From: DASXUL01 sp036504855
GTDB taxonomy: Bacteria; Armatimonadota; DTGP01; JAKQQT01
DNA length: 64,000 bases
Assembly (NCBI GenBank): GCA_036504855.1
Contig: DASXUL010000193.1
Location: forward strand, 1 to 64,000
Direction: 5' to 3'
Shown here piece by piece: positions 50,207 through 59,357 of this stretch (the stretch's first letter is position 1; each line of letters starts with the position of its first letter). The notes beneath the pieces are model-generated. The model searched no databases, was not told the DNA's origin, and worked only from the letters and a program-made list of their open reading frames with translations. A program made the position numbers and the translations under genes.

Positions 50207-51589
50207 ATGTACGATCAGATCGCCCGGAACAAGAGAGATTCGCTGCTGTTGGTGGCGGCCGTATTCGGGCTGCTCATCGCGCTGGGCTACGTGTTCGCGC
50301 GGGCCGAAAACGCGCCGTGGGAAATCGGGGTTGGCGCGGCCGTCGTGGCCGGAATGGTTGCCAGCACGGCCGCCTATTACGGCGGCAGTTCCGTGATCCT
50401 CAGCGTTAGCGGAGCGCGGGAGATCGCCCACGACGACAGTCCACAGCTCTTCAACGTGGTGGAGGAGATGTCCATTGCCGCCGGCCTGCCCATGCCGAAG
50501 GTGTACGTGATCGACGACTCCGCGCCGAACGCGTTCGCCACGGGGCGGAGCCCCGAGACGGCCGCCATCGCCATCACCACTGGCCTCCTCACCAAGCTCA
50601 ACCGCGACGAGTTGCAGGGCGTCATCGCCCACGAGATGTCGCACATCAAGAACTTCGACACGCGCCTCCTCATGCTGCTGGCCATCCTGGTGGGCGGCAT
50701 CGTGCTGCTCTGCGACCTGTTCTGGCGGATCAACCGCTGGGGGCCCGCCGGACGAGGGCGCGACCGGGACCGCGATAGCGGCTCCGGCCAATGGCAGCTC
50801 GTCTTCTTCGCCATCGCGCTCGTGCTGGCAATCCTGGCGCCCTTCTTCGCCAAGCTTCTGGAAATGGCCGTTTCCCGCCACCGCGAGTATCTGGCCGACG
50901 CCAGCGCCGCGTTGCTGACGCGCTATCCGGACGGCCTCGCCTCGGCCCTTCAGAAGATCTCCAGCGACCCCGAACCGCTGGAAGCGGCCAACCGCGCCAC
51001 CCAGCACCTGTATATCGTGAACCCCGTGAAGGCGCTGGAAGGCAAAACGGCGGGGCTGTTCGATACGCACCCGCCGATTGAGGAGCGCATTGCACGGCTG
51101 CGCGGCATGGGCCTGCGCGGAGCCGAGAACGCCGAGGCTCCGGCGGGCGCCGGCCGTCCGACCGGGCCAGTGGGCCTCGGGATGCCGGGCGTCATGGGCC
51201 TGGTGGGCGCCTCGGCCGGCCCGACAGTGGCGGGCGCCTCGCCCTCCACATGCCCGCGCTGCCAGTTTCCGCTCGTCTCGGGCCGCATTCAGGGACGCAA
51301 TCTGTTGGGTTGCCGCCACTGCGGCGGCATCTGGATCGGCGAGGATGACATCCGCGCCCTCCTCAAAGAGGCGCCGCGCGAACTGGATGCGGCGGACCGG
51401 AAGTTCCCCAACCTCATCGGCTCCGGGTGGGACGCCATGTCGCGGCGCACCTGTCCGGTGTGCGGCCTTGCGCTGGTTCCTCTCACCGCCGCCGGCCCTG
51501 CGCCGGTCGCCCTGGACCGCTGCCCCTCCGGCCACGGAATCTGGTTCGACGACGGCGAGCTGAGCGAGATGGCCAATGGAACTCAGTAA
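50207..51589 (+). CDS. htpX: M48 metalloprotease HtpX with C-terminal zinc ribbons
   Basis: 460 residues, against roughly 280-300 for a usual HtpX. The membrane protease part has two N-terminal helices (SLLLVAAVFGLLIALGYVF and VAGMVASTAAYYGG), zinc motif VIAHEMSHIKN, two more helices and the third ligand in SRHREYLADA. After a Gly/Pro linker near 300-340 come two zinc-ribbon units of the zf-TFIIB type (CPRCQFPL ... CRHCGGIWIGEDDI and CPVCGLALVPL ... CPSGHGIWFDDGEL). Quality control of membrane proteins is the family role. Confidence 0.88.
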   Translation: MYDQIARNKRDSLLLVAAVFGLLIALGYVFARAENAPWEIGVGAAVVAGMVASTAAYYGGSSVILSVSGAREIAHDDSPQLFNVVEEMSIAAGLPMPKVYVIDDSAPNAFATGRSPETAAIAITTGLLTKLNRDELQGVIAHEMSHIKNFDTRLLMLLAILVGGIVLLCDLFWRINRWGPAGRGRDRDRDSGSGQWQLVFFAIALVLAILAPFFAKLLEMAVSRHREYLADASAALLTRYPDGLASALQKISSDPEPLEAANRATQHLYIVNPVKALEGKTAGLFDTHPPIEERIARLRGMGLRGAENAEAPAGAGRPTGPVGLGMPGVMGLVGASAGPTVAGASPSTCPRCQFPLVSGRIQGRNLLGCRHCGGIWIGEDDIRALLKEAPRELDAADRKFPNLIGSGWDAMSRRTCPVCGLALVPLTAAGPAPVALDRCPSGHGIWFDDGELSEMANGTQ

Positions 51590-51692
51590 TCAGAATTCAG
51601 AAATCAGCCCGGCGAGGTTTTGTCCACGTTCGTACTCGCCTCATGGATAAAGCCCCGTCGGACTGATTTCTGAGTTCCGTATTCTGAGTTCT
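51586..51692. repeat. Heptamer long hairpin, copy 11
   Basis: Left arm CTCAGTAATCAGAATTCAG with AAATCAG, inner CCCGGCGAGG ... CCCCGTCGG, right arm GACTGATTTCTGAGTTCCG and TATTCTGAGTTCTGG. It starts on the stop codon of htpX and ends 2 nt from the stop of the convergent tatD. Confidence 0.7.
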
Positions 51693-51694
51693 GG

Positions 51695-52498
51695 TTACCA
51701 ACGACCAAACACCGCTTCCGCATTGAGTGTTGTAGCGGCGGCCACTTCCGCCTCGGAGAGGCCTTTCGCTTTCGCCACGGCGGCGCAGACCAGGGGGATG
51801 TAGGCGGGCTCGTTGCGCTGGCCCCGGTGCGGGGCTGGGGTCATGTAGGGGCAGTCGGTCTCCAGCAGCAGGCGGTCCAGCGGGATGGCTTTCACCGCCT
51901 CGCGCAGCGCATCCATCTTCTTGAAGGTGACGGCGCCGCCGATGCCCAGGTAGCAGCCCAGCGCCAGCCAGCGCTCCGCCTCGGCGGGGCCTCCCAGAAA
52001 GCAGTGCATGATGACCGGCCCGATGCGGCCGCGACCGCCGTCCTCGGCCGGGCCGTTGGCGGCCATGGCGCCCTTCAGCACGTGGTACACGTCATCCTCG
52101 GCCTCGCGCATGTGGATCACGGCCGGCAGTCCCAGGTGCGCGGCCAGGGCGATCTGGCCCTGGAAGCAGGTCTGTTGAGCGGGGCGCGGCGAGAAGTCGT
52201 AATGGTAGTCCAGCCCGATTTCGCCGATGGCGCGCACTTTCGGGCGCGCCGCCAGCGCCTTCAGGCGCTCCCATTGCGCCTCGTTGAAGGTTTTGGCGTC
52301 GTGCGGGTGCACGCCCACCGTGGCGATGACGCCTTCCTCCGCATCGGCCAGGATCACCGCGGCTTCGCTGGTGGGCATGTCCGCGCCGATGGCCACGATG
52401 CGCCGCACCCCGGCCTCCGCGGCCCGCGCCAGCGCCTCGGGGCGATCATCATTGAAGTCCTCGCCCTGGATATGGGCATGCGTGTCCACGGTTTCCAT
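51695..52498 (-). CDS. tatD: TatD-family metal-dependent deoxyribonuclease
   Basis: A 267-residue TIM-barrel hydrolase. Metal ligands are seen as VDTHAHIQG, AIGEIGLDYHYD, VIHMREAEDDV, IMHCFLGG and LLLETDCPYMTP. TatD enzymes degrade DNA 3' to 5' and have been linked to repair. The residues are complete and the length is typical. The gene stands alone, flanked by two different repeat families. Confidence 0.92.
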   Translation of the reverse strand: METVDTHAHIQGEDFNDDRPEALARAAEAGVRRIVAIGADMPTSEAAVILADAEEGVIATVGVHPHDAKTFNEAQWERLKALAARPKVRAIGEIGLDYHYDFSPRPAQQTCFQGQIALAAHLGLPAVIHMREAEDDVYHVLKGAMAANGPAEDGGRGRIGPVIMHCFLGGPAEAERWLALGCYLGIGGAVTFKKMDALREAVKAIPLDRLLLETDCPYMTPAPHRGQRNEPAYIPLVCAAVAKAKGLSEAEVAAATTLNAEAVFGRW

Positions 52499-52578
52499 CC
52501 GTTCGGCGCCCTCTTCCCCAAAATGGCCTTCGGCCCCGCTGATGCGGGGCCGAAGTCATCTTAGCCATATGGTTGACC

Positions 52579-52684
52579 GCCTGGCCGTGAACGGCCGGCT
52601 CAGGAGACTAACGGCGCCTTCGCGCCGTCACGTCAGGGCGCGAAGGCGCCCTTGGCTTCCTCAGCCGGCCCCTCGGGGCCAGGC
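52579..52684. repeat. 106-bp double-stem palindromic element (family B), copy 1
   Basis: The outer arms GCCTGGCC-GGCCGGCTCA and TGAGCCGGCC-type sequence pair around an inner perfect stem GGCGCCTTCGCGCC / GGCGCGAAGGCGCC. The arms also contain local palindromes (GGCCGTGAACGGCC; GGCCCCTCGGGGCC). A second copy of the same length and nearly the same sequence is at 62945-63050. Confidence 0.75.
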
Positions 52685-52698
52685 GCCACGGCAGCCTC

Positions 52699-53814
52699 CT
52701 ATAGCGGGTTCCACATGTTGTCCGTGTTCCAGGATTCCCAGCAGTTGTCGGCGGTCACCAGCTTGCCGTTCACCGTCTGCCCGATGCCCACCGTCTTGGC
52801 GAGCTTCAGGAACTGCACGTGGCCGTCGCAGAAGGCGTAGCAAGCCCCGCCGCCGAGGGTGGGGGCGGAGTAGCGTTTCCTCCCGTACAAGTTGCGACCA
52901 ACGCCGCGCCCCACGGCGCCCTCATATGGCTCCACATAGTTGTTCGATCGCGGGTTCGTGAGCTCGCAGAAGGCGCGCGGGTCGATGTCGATCCAGCCGG
53001 GCTGCGCCTTCTGGTAGGCTTCCGTGCCGGCCCAGTCCGCCCCACCGGACTTCGGTCGCTGATCCGGCGGAATGGGCTGGCCGTACACGCCGTCCATCGG
53101 CTCATCGGTGGCCAGTTCCGCGAAGAGGATCGTGCCGGCCGGGTTGGGCACCGCGGACGGGCCCAGCGGCGCCGGCGGGTTTTCGTCCCTCACGCCCGAG
53201 AAGGCCGCGTGGCCCGCGGCCCATGGCGCAATGAGCGCGCCGTTCAGGCCGTACGTGAGAACGCGGTTCCGCTCTGGGCCAGGCTGCGATGGCGAGCGGA
53301 TGCCAGCGGCCCTGAAGCAGAAAGCCTTCTGACTCTTCAGCCGGCCGGCAATCTGCTCGTCCCACGCGTTGTGCGCGTAGCGCGGCGCGGTTTCGGAGCC
53401 GTTGTTCACCCAGCCGGGGTACGTTTCGCCATAGTCCTGCGCGTAGGCCTGCGCGGCCACCGCCAATTGGCGGACGTTGTTCAGCGATGCGTATTTCGAA
53501 CTGGAGGGCGACTGCTGGGGAAGAGCGAGGGGGATGCCCAGGAAGTACAGCGCGAACGTTCCCGCCGCCCGGTACAGCGTCAACTTTGCCGACCGCGAAG
53601 GCAGCGCGAGCAAGGCGAGCAGGATGGCTATCGCCAGGAGACCGAACCCCATGTCCTGCAGCAGCCACGCTGCCTCGGAGATCCGGGCGGTCGCCGCCAG
53701 GGCAAACGGAAGGAGGAGCAGGCTCAGCCAGCCGCTACATCGGGCGATGCGCTCCACGGCCAGGCTCCATTTCAGCTCGGGCGGCATTTCCTCGCACGGC
53801 GAATAGCGTTCCAC
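52699..53814 (-). CDS. Polytopic membrane protein with DUF1559-like (H-X9-DG) domain, paralogue 3
   Basis: 371 residues. About four hydrophobic segments within the first 115 residues (ERIARCSGWLSLLLLPFAL, GFGLLAIAILLALLAL, GTFALYFLGIPLAL), no prepilin signal, then an outside domain with NNVRQLAVAAQAYAQDYGET, GIRSPSQPGPERNRVLTYG and YAFCDGHVQFLKLA. That domain normally follows a pilin helix. GTG start 5 nt after GGAGG; the stop of the preceding paralogue overlaps that site, implying coupled translation. Last of three. Confidence 0.72.
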   Translation of the reverse strand: MERYSPCEEMPPELKWSLAVERIARCSGWLSLLLLPFALAATARISEAAWLLQDMGFGLLAIAILLALLALPSRSAKLTLYRAAGTFALYFLGIPLALPQQSPSSSKYASLNNVRQLAVAAQAYAQDYGETYPGWVNNGSETAPRYAHNAWDEQIAGRLKSQKAFCFRAAGIRSPSQPGPERNRVLTYGLNGALIAPWAAGHAAFSGVRDENPPAPLGPSAVPNPAGTILFAELATDEPMDGVYGQPIPPDQRPKSGGADWAGTEAYQKAQPGWIDIDPRAFCELTNPRSNNYVEPYEGAVGRGVGRNLYGRKRYSAPTLGGGACYAFCDGHVQFLKLAKTVGIGQTVNGKLVTADNCWESWNTDNMWNPL

Positions 53815-53823
53815 GGCGGCCTC

Positions 53824-54906
53824 CTAAAGCGGGTTCCACATGTTGAGCGTGTTCCAGGGTTCCCAGCAGTTGTCGGCGGTCACCAGCTTGCCGTTCACCG
53901 TCTGCCCGATGCCCACGGTCTTGGCGATCCTCATGCCCTGCACGTGGCCGTCGCAGAAGGCGTAACAGCCGACGCCGCCATACAGGTTTCGAGCGACGCC
54001 GCGGCCCGTTGCGCCGTCGTACGGCTCCTGGTAGTTGTTCGCCAGCGGATACGCCAGTTCGCAGAAGGCGCGCGGGTCGATGTCGATCCAGCCGGGGCGC
54101 GCCCGCTCGTAATCCCTCGTGCCGGCCCAGTCCGTTCCGCCGGACTTTGGGCGCTGATCGGGGGGGATGGGCTGGCCGTAGACGCCGTCCATGGGAGCAT
54201 CCGTGGCCAGTTCCGCGAAGAGGATCGTGCCGGAGGGGTTGCTTATGGAGGATGGCCCCAGCGGCGCCGGGGGATTCCTCTTGTCGAACGCCGTGAACCC
54301 CGTGTGGCCGCCATGCCAACCCGTGATGAGAATGCCATTCAGCCCGTAGGTGAGCACGCGGTTTCGGTGCGGGCCAGGCTGCGACGGAGAGCGGATGCCG
54401 GCGTAGCCGTTGGTGAACACGTCTGCTCTCTTGACCCGATGATCGATTTGCTGGTCCCAAACGTTGTGCACGTACCGGGGAGATGCCTTCGTGCCGTTGT
54501 TCACCCAGCCCGGGTAGGTATCACCATTGTCCTGTGAGTACATTTGCACGGCCACGGCCAGTTGCCGGATGTTGTTGAGGGTCTTCGAGCCGTGATACTC
54601 GTCCCGCGCAAAGAGGATCGGCAGACACATCAGGTAGGCGACAATCCCCGCGAACGACACCCAGAGCGCCGCCCAGCCCGCCAGACCGCGGGGCGCCCGC
54701 ATGGCCACGATGGCGCCGGCGGCGAGCAGGGCCAGCCCCAGCGGCAGCAGGACGAGGAGCAGAGGGCTGCGCGGCGGCGCGATGGCCATCGTCACCGGCA
54801 GCGCCGCCAAACCCGCCAGCGCGAACCAGAGGGCCACGCGGCCGGTCCCATCCCGCCGGTCCGGCGCCGGCGGCGGGTCGTTATCAGGTTGAAGCATCGG
54901 TTCCAC
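53824..54906 (-). CDS. Polytopic membrane protein with DUF1559-like domain, paralogue 2
   Basis: 360 residues with the same plan as its neighbours: four membrane segments (RVALWFALAGLAALPVTMAI, LLLVLLPLGLALLAAGAIV, LAGWAALWVSFAGIVAYLMC and a shorter one), then NNIRQLAVAVQMYSQDNGDT, PIPPDQRPKSGGTDWAGTRD and CYAFCDGHVQGMRIAKTVGI. GTG start with GGAGG. The C-terminal NCWEPWNTLNMWNPL is shared by all three. Function unknown; display of a pilin-like domain from a multi-pass anchor is what the sequence shows. Confidence 0.72.
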   Translation of the reverse strand: MEPMLQPDNDPPPAPDRRDGTGRVALWFALAGLAALPVTMAIAPPRSPLLLVLLPLGLALLAAGAIVAMRAPRGLAGWAALWVSFAGIVAYLMCLPILFARDEYHGSKTLNNIRQLAVAVQMYSQDNGDTYPGWVNNGTKASPRYVHNVWDQQIDHRVKRADVFTNGYAGIRSPSQPGPHRNRVLTYGLNGILITGWHGGHTGFTAFDKRNPPAPLGPSSISNPSGTILFAELATDAPMDGVYGQPIPPDQRPKSGGTDWAGTRDYERARPGWIDIDPRAFCELAYPLANNYQEPYDGATGRGVARNLYGGVGCYAFCDGHVQGMRIAKTVGIGQTVNGKLVTADNCWEPWNTLNMWNPL

Positions 54907-54915
54907 GGCGGCCTC

Positions 54916-56010
54916 CTAAAGCGGGATCCACATGTTGAAGGTGTTGAGCGGGCTCCAGCAGTTTTCAGCGGTCACCAACTTGCCGTTGATGACCTGTCCG
55001 ATGCCCACGGTCTTTGCGAGCTTGAGGAACTGCACGTGGCCATCGCAGAAGGCGTAGCAGCCGCCGCCTCCGTACAGGTCGCGGGCGACGCCCCGGCCTG
55101 TTGCGCCGCCATAGGGCTCCACGTAGTTGCTCGCCGGTGGAGCCGTCAGCTCGCAGAAGGCGTGCGGGTCGATGTCGATCCAGCCGGGCTGCGCCTTTTG
55201 GTAGGCTTCCGTGCCCGTCCAATCTGACCCGCCGGACCTCGGTCGCTGGTCCGGCGGAATGGGCTGGCCGTACACGCCGTCCATGGGGCGATCGGCGGCG
55301 AGTTCCGCGAACAGGATCGTTGCGGCCGGGTTGGGGACGGAGGACGGGCCGAACGGGGCCGGCGGGTTCCTTGGGCCAACCCCGTCAAATGGCGCATGCC
55401 CATTGAACTGGGGGGAAGGCGGGCAGATCAGCAGGCCGTTCAGCCCGTAGGTGAGCGCCCTGTCGCGCCTCGGGCCGGGCTGCGAGGGCGAGCGGATGCC
55501 GGTGAGCCCGTTGCTGTACACATCCGGGTTCTTGACGCCTGGATGAATCTGCTCGTCCCACGCGTTGTGCACGTACCGGGGAGCGTCCGCCGCGCCATTG
55601 TTCACCCAGCCGGGGTAAGTCTCGCCGTAGTCCTGCGAGTACCACATCATCGCCACCGCCAGTTGCCGGAGGTTGTTCAGCGACTTTGACCGCGGAGTGC
55701 GCTCCGTGTAGGGGAGGAAGCTGGGGCACAGGAGGAGGAGAAACGCGGAACCCATGGCAAGCGCCAAGGTGACCTGAGCCTCCATCAGCCTCAGCGCCGA
55801 CAGGGCGAGCGCCCCTCCCAAGCAGGCCAGCGCGAACCCGGCGAGCGCCATCGGGCCCCAGATTGGGTTTCGATCGATTCCTCCCGCCACGACGGCCAGA
55901 CAGAACAGGCCGAAACTCGCGAAGACGATCCACCGCGCCAAGCGGTTGACCGTGCGACGCCAATCCGGGCGGATCGGCTCTTCCTCTTCCGCGGGGGTGA
56001 AGGGTTCCAC
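54916..56010 (-). CDS. Polytopic membrane protein with DUF1559-like domain, paralogue 1
   Basis: 364 residues, first of the tandem triplet. Membrane segments in the first 120 residues include RWIVFASFGLFCLAVVAGG, WGPMALAGFALACLGGALAL and VTLALAMGSAFLLLLC. The outside domain shows NNLRQLAVAMMWYSQDYGET, LTYGLNGLLICPPSPQ and CYAFCDGHVQFLKLAKT. GTG start after GGAGG. The gaps to the next copies are only 9 nt, so the three form one transcript. Outer-domain identity is visibly higher than membrane-domain identity. Confidence 0.72.
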   Translation of the reverse strand: MEPFTPAEEEEPIRPDWRRTVNRLARWIVFASFGLFCLAVVAGGIDRNPIWGPMALAGFALACLGGALALSALRLMEAQVTLALAMGSAFLLLLCPSFLPYTERTPRSKSLNNLRQLAVAMMWYSQDYGETYPGWVNNGAADAPRYVHNAWDEQIHPGVKNPDVYSNGLTGIRSPSQPGPRRDRALTYGLNGLLICPPSPQFNGHAPFDGVGPRNPPAPFGPSSVPNPAATILFAELAADRPMDGVYGQPIPPDQRPRSGGSDWTGTEAYQKAQPGWIDIDPHAFCELTAPPASNYVEPYGGATGRGVARDLYGGGGCYAFCDGHVQFLKLAKTVGIGQVINGKLVTAENCWSPLNTFNMWIPL

Positions 56011-56019
56011 AGGCGGCCT

Positions 56020-56132
56020 CCTCTATCAGCCGTCAGTCACCAGTGGTCAGCCCAAAGGCCCGGCGCCGGGCGACGCGCGCTCACGGCAAGGGACTTCGAA
56101 CTGACGGCTGAATACTGATGACTGACGGCTAG
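56020..56132. repeat. TCAG-heptamer long hairpin, copy 12
   Basis: Left arm ATCAGCCGTCAGTCACCAGT and onward, inner CCCAAAGGCCC ... GGGACTTCG, right arm AACTGACGGCTGAATACTG with ATGACTGACGGC. Between the DUF1559 operon start and the GH99-like gene end. The remaining 56133-56249 shows nothing recognisable. Confidence 0.7.
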
Positions 56133-56249
56133 TTAGTGTTCGGCGGTTTCTCGGCGGCGGCGCCGTCCGGCGGACGGCAGGCGGTCTTGCACTCTAGCGG
56201 ACGGGCGGCGGCGCCCCAGGGTTCCCTTGCGGATGGCGAGCGGCCATGT

Positions 56250-58424
56250 CTATCTTCGGCGCTTCGGAGCGTCCGCTGCATACCGGTATTGGAACCGCCC
56301 GTTGGGGGCCGCGTCGCCGTTGCGGTAGAGGTTCAGAACGTCGGCCCCGGCATCCACGTTGTCCTGCCATTGGAAGCCCAGCCGGATGGGCCCGGCTTTC
56401 AGCCCCAGCGCGGCGCGGGGGATGGAGAGCTCCATCTCGGCGCCGGCCACGCGGCACGGCACGTTCGCCACGGTTCTCCAGCGGCCTTTGGCCCAGCGCA
56501 GCAGTTCGGCTGTGCCGCCCAGGCCCGGACGGATTGTCCAGTCGTAGCCCAACCAGCCGGTCTTCGCGCTCTCGTCCGTGTCGAGGAACAGGCGCATCCA
56601 GAGCGCGTCGGGCTTGCCGGATATGGCCCGGCGCGTGCGCGCGTAGAAACTCAGGGCTTTCGAATCGCGGGCAACCTTCAGAAGCTCAAAATCGTTGCGA
56701 CCCGTGCGGTTTGTGTAGCGCGGCATGGCGGGGTTCCACGCCTCGTGGTCGCGCCAGGCGGTATCGCCCACGTCGTCGCGGTACTCGGGACGTACGGCGG
56801 CCCAATCGGCGAAGCGGCCATCCACCGCAATGCGCGCCTCCGGGCCGGACGGCGGCGGGGCGTGCACGCCCTTGAAGCGGCGCACGTAGGCCACAAGCTG
56901 CATGTAATACGCGTCGCCGTGGCCGCCCTTCATCGGCTCCGCGTCGCGGCTGAACTCGGCGTTGAACTCATCCACGAAGGAGACCGGCCCGGCGCCGTGG
57001 AACGGGGCGGAGGCCGGGAAGCGCCCGGCGATCCACTCGTTCCAGCCGGTGAAGAAGACCACCCGCGGGTCCAGCGCCAGGGCGCGCTTCCATTGTTCCT
57101 GAACGTTGCGGCCGGTGAAGTCGCGCCCCGAGGGCGGCGGCTCCGCGCCGTTGTGGAAGCTGCGCCCGTAGGAGGCCGGGTTGCTCAGCACGCCCAGTTG
57201 CCCCTCCACGGCGTTCTGGGCGATGCCAACGGTCACCTCTTCTACCTTTCCGGCGCTGTTCCGGAAGGCGTGTTGCGGGGTGGCTTCCAGCCAGCCCCAC
57301 TCGTCTGGGCCGTCCGGCCCGGTGAAGTAGGAGGCCACCGGCTTGCGGAAGGTGAAGGCGTTCAGGATGGCGCGGTCCGGGTTGTCCGGATGGTCCAGCC
57401 AAAGGCCGCGATCGCCCGGCGCGGGGCGCCCGTCCGCAAACGCGTCGCCGTCCGCGTAGGCGTCGTCGGCGCGGCCATACCAGCCCACCTCGCCAACGGG
57501 ATCGCTCATCTCCAGATAGTACCGCCCCGGCGGCTGCGGCGCGGGCAGCGGCAGCACAACCGCGGAGTTGTCCGCGATGTTCGCAAACCGGCGCGACGCG
57601 ATTGCTGCGCCATCCGGCCCATCCTTCCGCAACGTCAGCGCGGCGCCGGAGCCCTTGCGCGTGTAGGTTGGGACCGTCATCCCGGCGCCGATGATAGGCG
57701 TGTCCGTCGAAAACGTCTGGCCCAGCGTGTGGCCGGGCAGCAGTGTCTCCGGCGCGTCCGCCCCGCCGATGCGCTGTTCGTAGCGCATGAGCGCGGGGTC
57801 TGCGAGGATCAGGGGCTTGCCAGCCTGGCGATACCAAAGGTCCTTGTGGAGGCCGGGGCCGTAGAGGTCGCGGTACAACTCGCGCACAACGGCCGTGGGG
57901 TTCCAGAAAGGGGTGAGGAAGGCGATCTGCGGCGTGCGGCCTCCGTCGCGGCGCACCTGCTCAAAGACCTCGCACAGCGCTTTGTAGTTCTTCTCGTAGG
58001 TGAAGCCGTTGGTAACGTCGAAGACAATGGCATCCACGCCGGCGTCAGACAGCATCTGGGCGTGCTTGCGGATGACGTAACGGTCGTCGCTAAGGTAGTA
58101 GCCGAAGAGGGACTCGCCCCAGTGGTGCGGCGCGTACATCGGCCCCCACAGCGGGCTATCGGGCTTCGTCATCGCTTCCGGATCCTGCTTCAGGATGCGC
58201 GAAACGTCGTAGGGACCGCCGCGCCCGTGCTGGCCAAGCCACAGGAAGTAGAAGGCGGCCACCTGCTTGCCCGGCTTGGCCGGGCCGGCCTCGCGGTAGC
58301 CGGGAAGCGCGCGGCCCAGCCCGTCGGTTGCGGCCCAGGTATCCGGCCGGGTATCCCAAACGGCCGCCGGGGCATGGGCGGAGAGCAGCAGAAGCGGAAG
58401 CGTTACGAATCGGGAACGGCGCAT
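56250..58424 (-). CDS. Secreted GH99/GH71-like glycosidase with CBM9-like C-terminal domain
   Basis: 724 residues. Signal peptide (FVTLPLLLLSAHAPAA), then a TIM-barrel-like part with AAFYFLWLGQHGRGGPYDVS, AGVDAIVFDVTNGFTY and VVFFTGWNEWIAGRFP, the wording of GH99-like endo-mannosidase relatives. The C-terminal 180 residues (RIAVDGRFADWAAVRPEY ... MELSIPRAALGL) match CBM9-like domains. It begins 22 nt inside the end of the upstream Gate-domain gene. Substrate not identifiable; a mannan-type glycan would fit the GH76 enzyme at 3.2 kb. Confidence 0.7.
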   Translation of the reverse strand: MRRSRFVTLPLLLLSAHAPAAVWDTRPDTWAATDGLGRALPGYREAGPAKPGKQVAAFYFLWLGQHGRGGPYDVSRILKQDPEAMTKPDSPLWGPMYAPHHWGESLFGYYLSDDRYVIRKHAQMLSDAGVDAIVFDVTNGFTYEKNYKALCEVFEQVRRDGGRTPQIAFLTPFWNPTAVVRELYRDLYGPGLHKDLWYRQAGKPLILADPALMRYEQRIGGADAPETLLPGHTLGQTFSTDTPIIGAGMTVPTYTRKGSGAALTLRKDGPDGAAIASRRFANIADNSAVVLPLPAPQPPGRYYLEMSDPVGEVGWYGRADDAYADGDAFADGRPAPGDRGLWLDHPDNPDRAILNAFTFRKPVASYFTGPDGPDEWGWLEATPQHAFRNSAGKVEEVTVGIAQNAVEGQLGVLSNPASYGRSFHNGAEPPPSGRDFTGRNVQEQWKRALALDPRVVFFTGWNEWIAGRFPASAPFHGAGPVSFVDEFNAEFSRDAEPMKGGHGDAYYMQLVAYVRRFKGVHAPPPSGPEARIAVDGRFADWAAVRPEYRDDVGDTAWRDHEAWNPAMPRYTNRTGRNDFELLKVARDSKALSFYARTRRAISGKPDALWMRLFLDTDESAKTGWLGYDWTIRPGLGGTAELLRWAKGRWRTVANVPCRVAGAEMELSIPRAALGLKAGPIRLGFQWQDNVDAGADVLNLYRNGDAAPNGRFQYRYAADAPKRRR

Positions 58425-59350
58425 GTTTGTCTCCTTGCGAGCAGGCGCGAGCAGACCCAGGTGAGGAAGCAGGCGGCGGCGACGCGCGGCGCGAAGACCC
58501 AGAACAGGCTGGCGCCGATGGATACGAACAGCAGCGTGTCCTCAATCAGCGCGTGCGCGACGCCGAGGAAGACGCTCACCAGAAAGGCCTGCCGCCCGCC
58601 GAAGCCATCGTTCTCAGCCGCGTCGATCATCAGGCCGGCGCCATAGGCGATTCCCAGGATGATGCCGGCCCAGAACGGCAGGATGCTCTCGCGTTCCAGC
58701 CCAAGGGCGCGCAACGGGCGGGCGGTGGCGGCCGTGAGGCGATCCAGCCATGGCCCGGTTCGCACGAACTCCAGCACGGTCATCAGCGGCACGACGATGC
58801 AGAACGTCTTGAGCAGCGTCTGCCCCAGCGACACGGCCTCGGCCTGCCAGTACGCGGCATCCGCCGTGTGGCGCAGGACGACCGCGCCCGCGCCGGTTGA
58901 AGCGGCGGGGCCGCTGTTGAAGCCGAATGCGTAGTGCATCAGGGCGCCCATGGCGAACCCCATGCCCACGCGGAAAAGGCCAATCAACAGCCAGCGCGTG
59001 CGCAGGCGCGCCACGATGCCCACCTCCACGATCAGGTTGTGGGCGATCAGCATCACCACGGCGATCTGCGTGGTTTGCTCCGCGTTGAGGTGCAGGCTCT
59101 GCATGGCGCCGATGGCCGCATAGAGGTTCACGCAGAAGCCCACCACCAGCGGCACGGCGGCGGCCGGCGGGAGGCCGGCCAAACGCATCACGGGCTCCAC
59201 GGCGCGACTGGCGACGTCAAGGAACGGCGTGGTCTTCAGCACGCTGACGGCGATGTACGTGGGCGCCATCACCTTGAACAGCGTCCAGAAGAGCCGCAGT
59301 CCCCGCATCAGCCCCCGCCGAGCCGTCTCCCGTGTGTCGTGTTTCGGCAT
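58403..59350 (-). CDS. Nucleoside recognition (Gate) domain membrane protein
   Basis: A 315-residue polytopic protein with two Gate-like halves: one with FKVMAPTYIAVSVLKTTPFL and VPLVVGFCVNLYAAIG, the other with TFCIVVPLMTVLEFV and LPFWAGIILGIAYGAGLM. The ending FLGVAHALIEDTLLFVSIGA is typical of SpmA/SpmB-like proteins. Gate-domain proteins are predicted transporters; the substrate is unknown. It starts 7 nt after the stop of 59358-62114 and overlaps the next gene, so the three are one operon. Confidence 0.75.
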   Translation of the reverse strand: MPKHDTRETARRGLMRGLRLFWTLFKVMAPTYIAVSVLKTTPFLDVASRAVEPVMRLAGLPPAAAVPLVVGFCVNLYAAIGAMQSLHLNAEQTTQIAVVMLIAHNLIVEVGIVARLRTRWLLIGLFRVGMGFAMGALMHYAFGFNSGPAASTGAGAVVLRHTADAAYWQAEAVSLGQTLLKTFCIVVPLMTVLEFVRTGPWLDRLTAATARPLRALGLERESILPFWAGIILGIAYGAGLMIDAAENDGFGGRQAFLVSVFLGVAHALIEDTLLFVSIGASLFWVFAPRVAAACFLTWVCSRLLARRQTCAVPDS

Positions 59351-59357
59351 CGTGTCA

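Noticed and set aside
56136..58646. 836-codon plus-strand open frame opposite the GH99-like gene
   Set aside because: Shadow of a real gene; the minus-strand frame has a signal peptide and recognisable domains.
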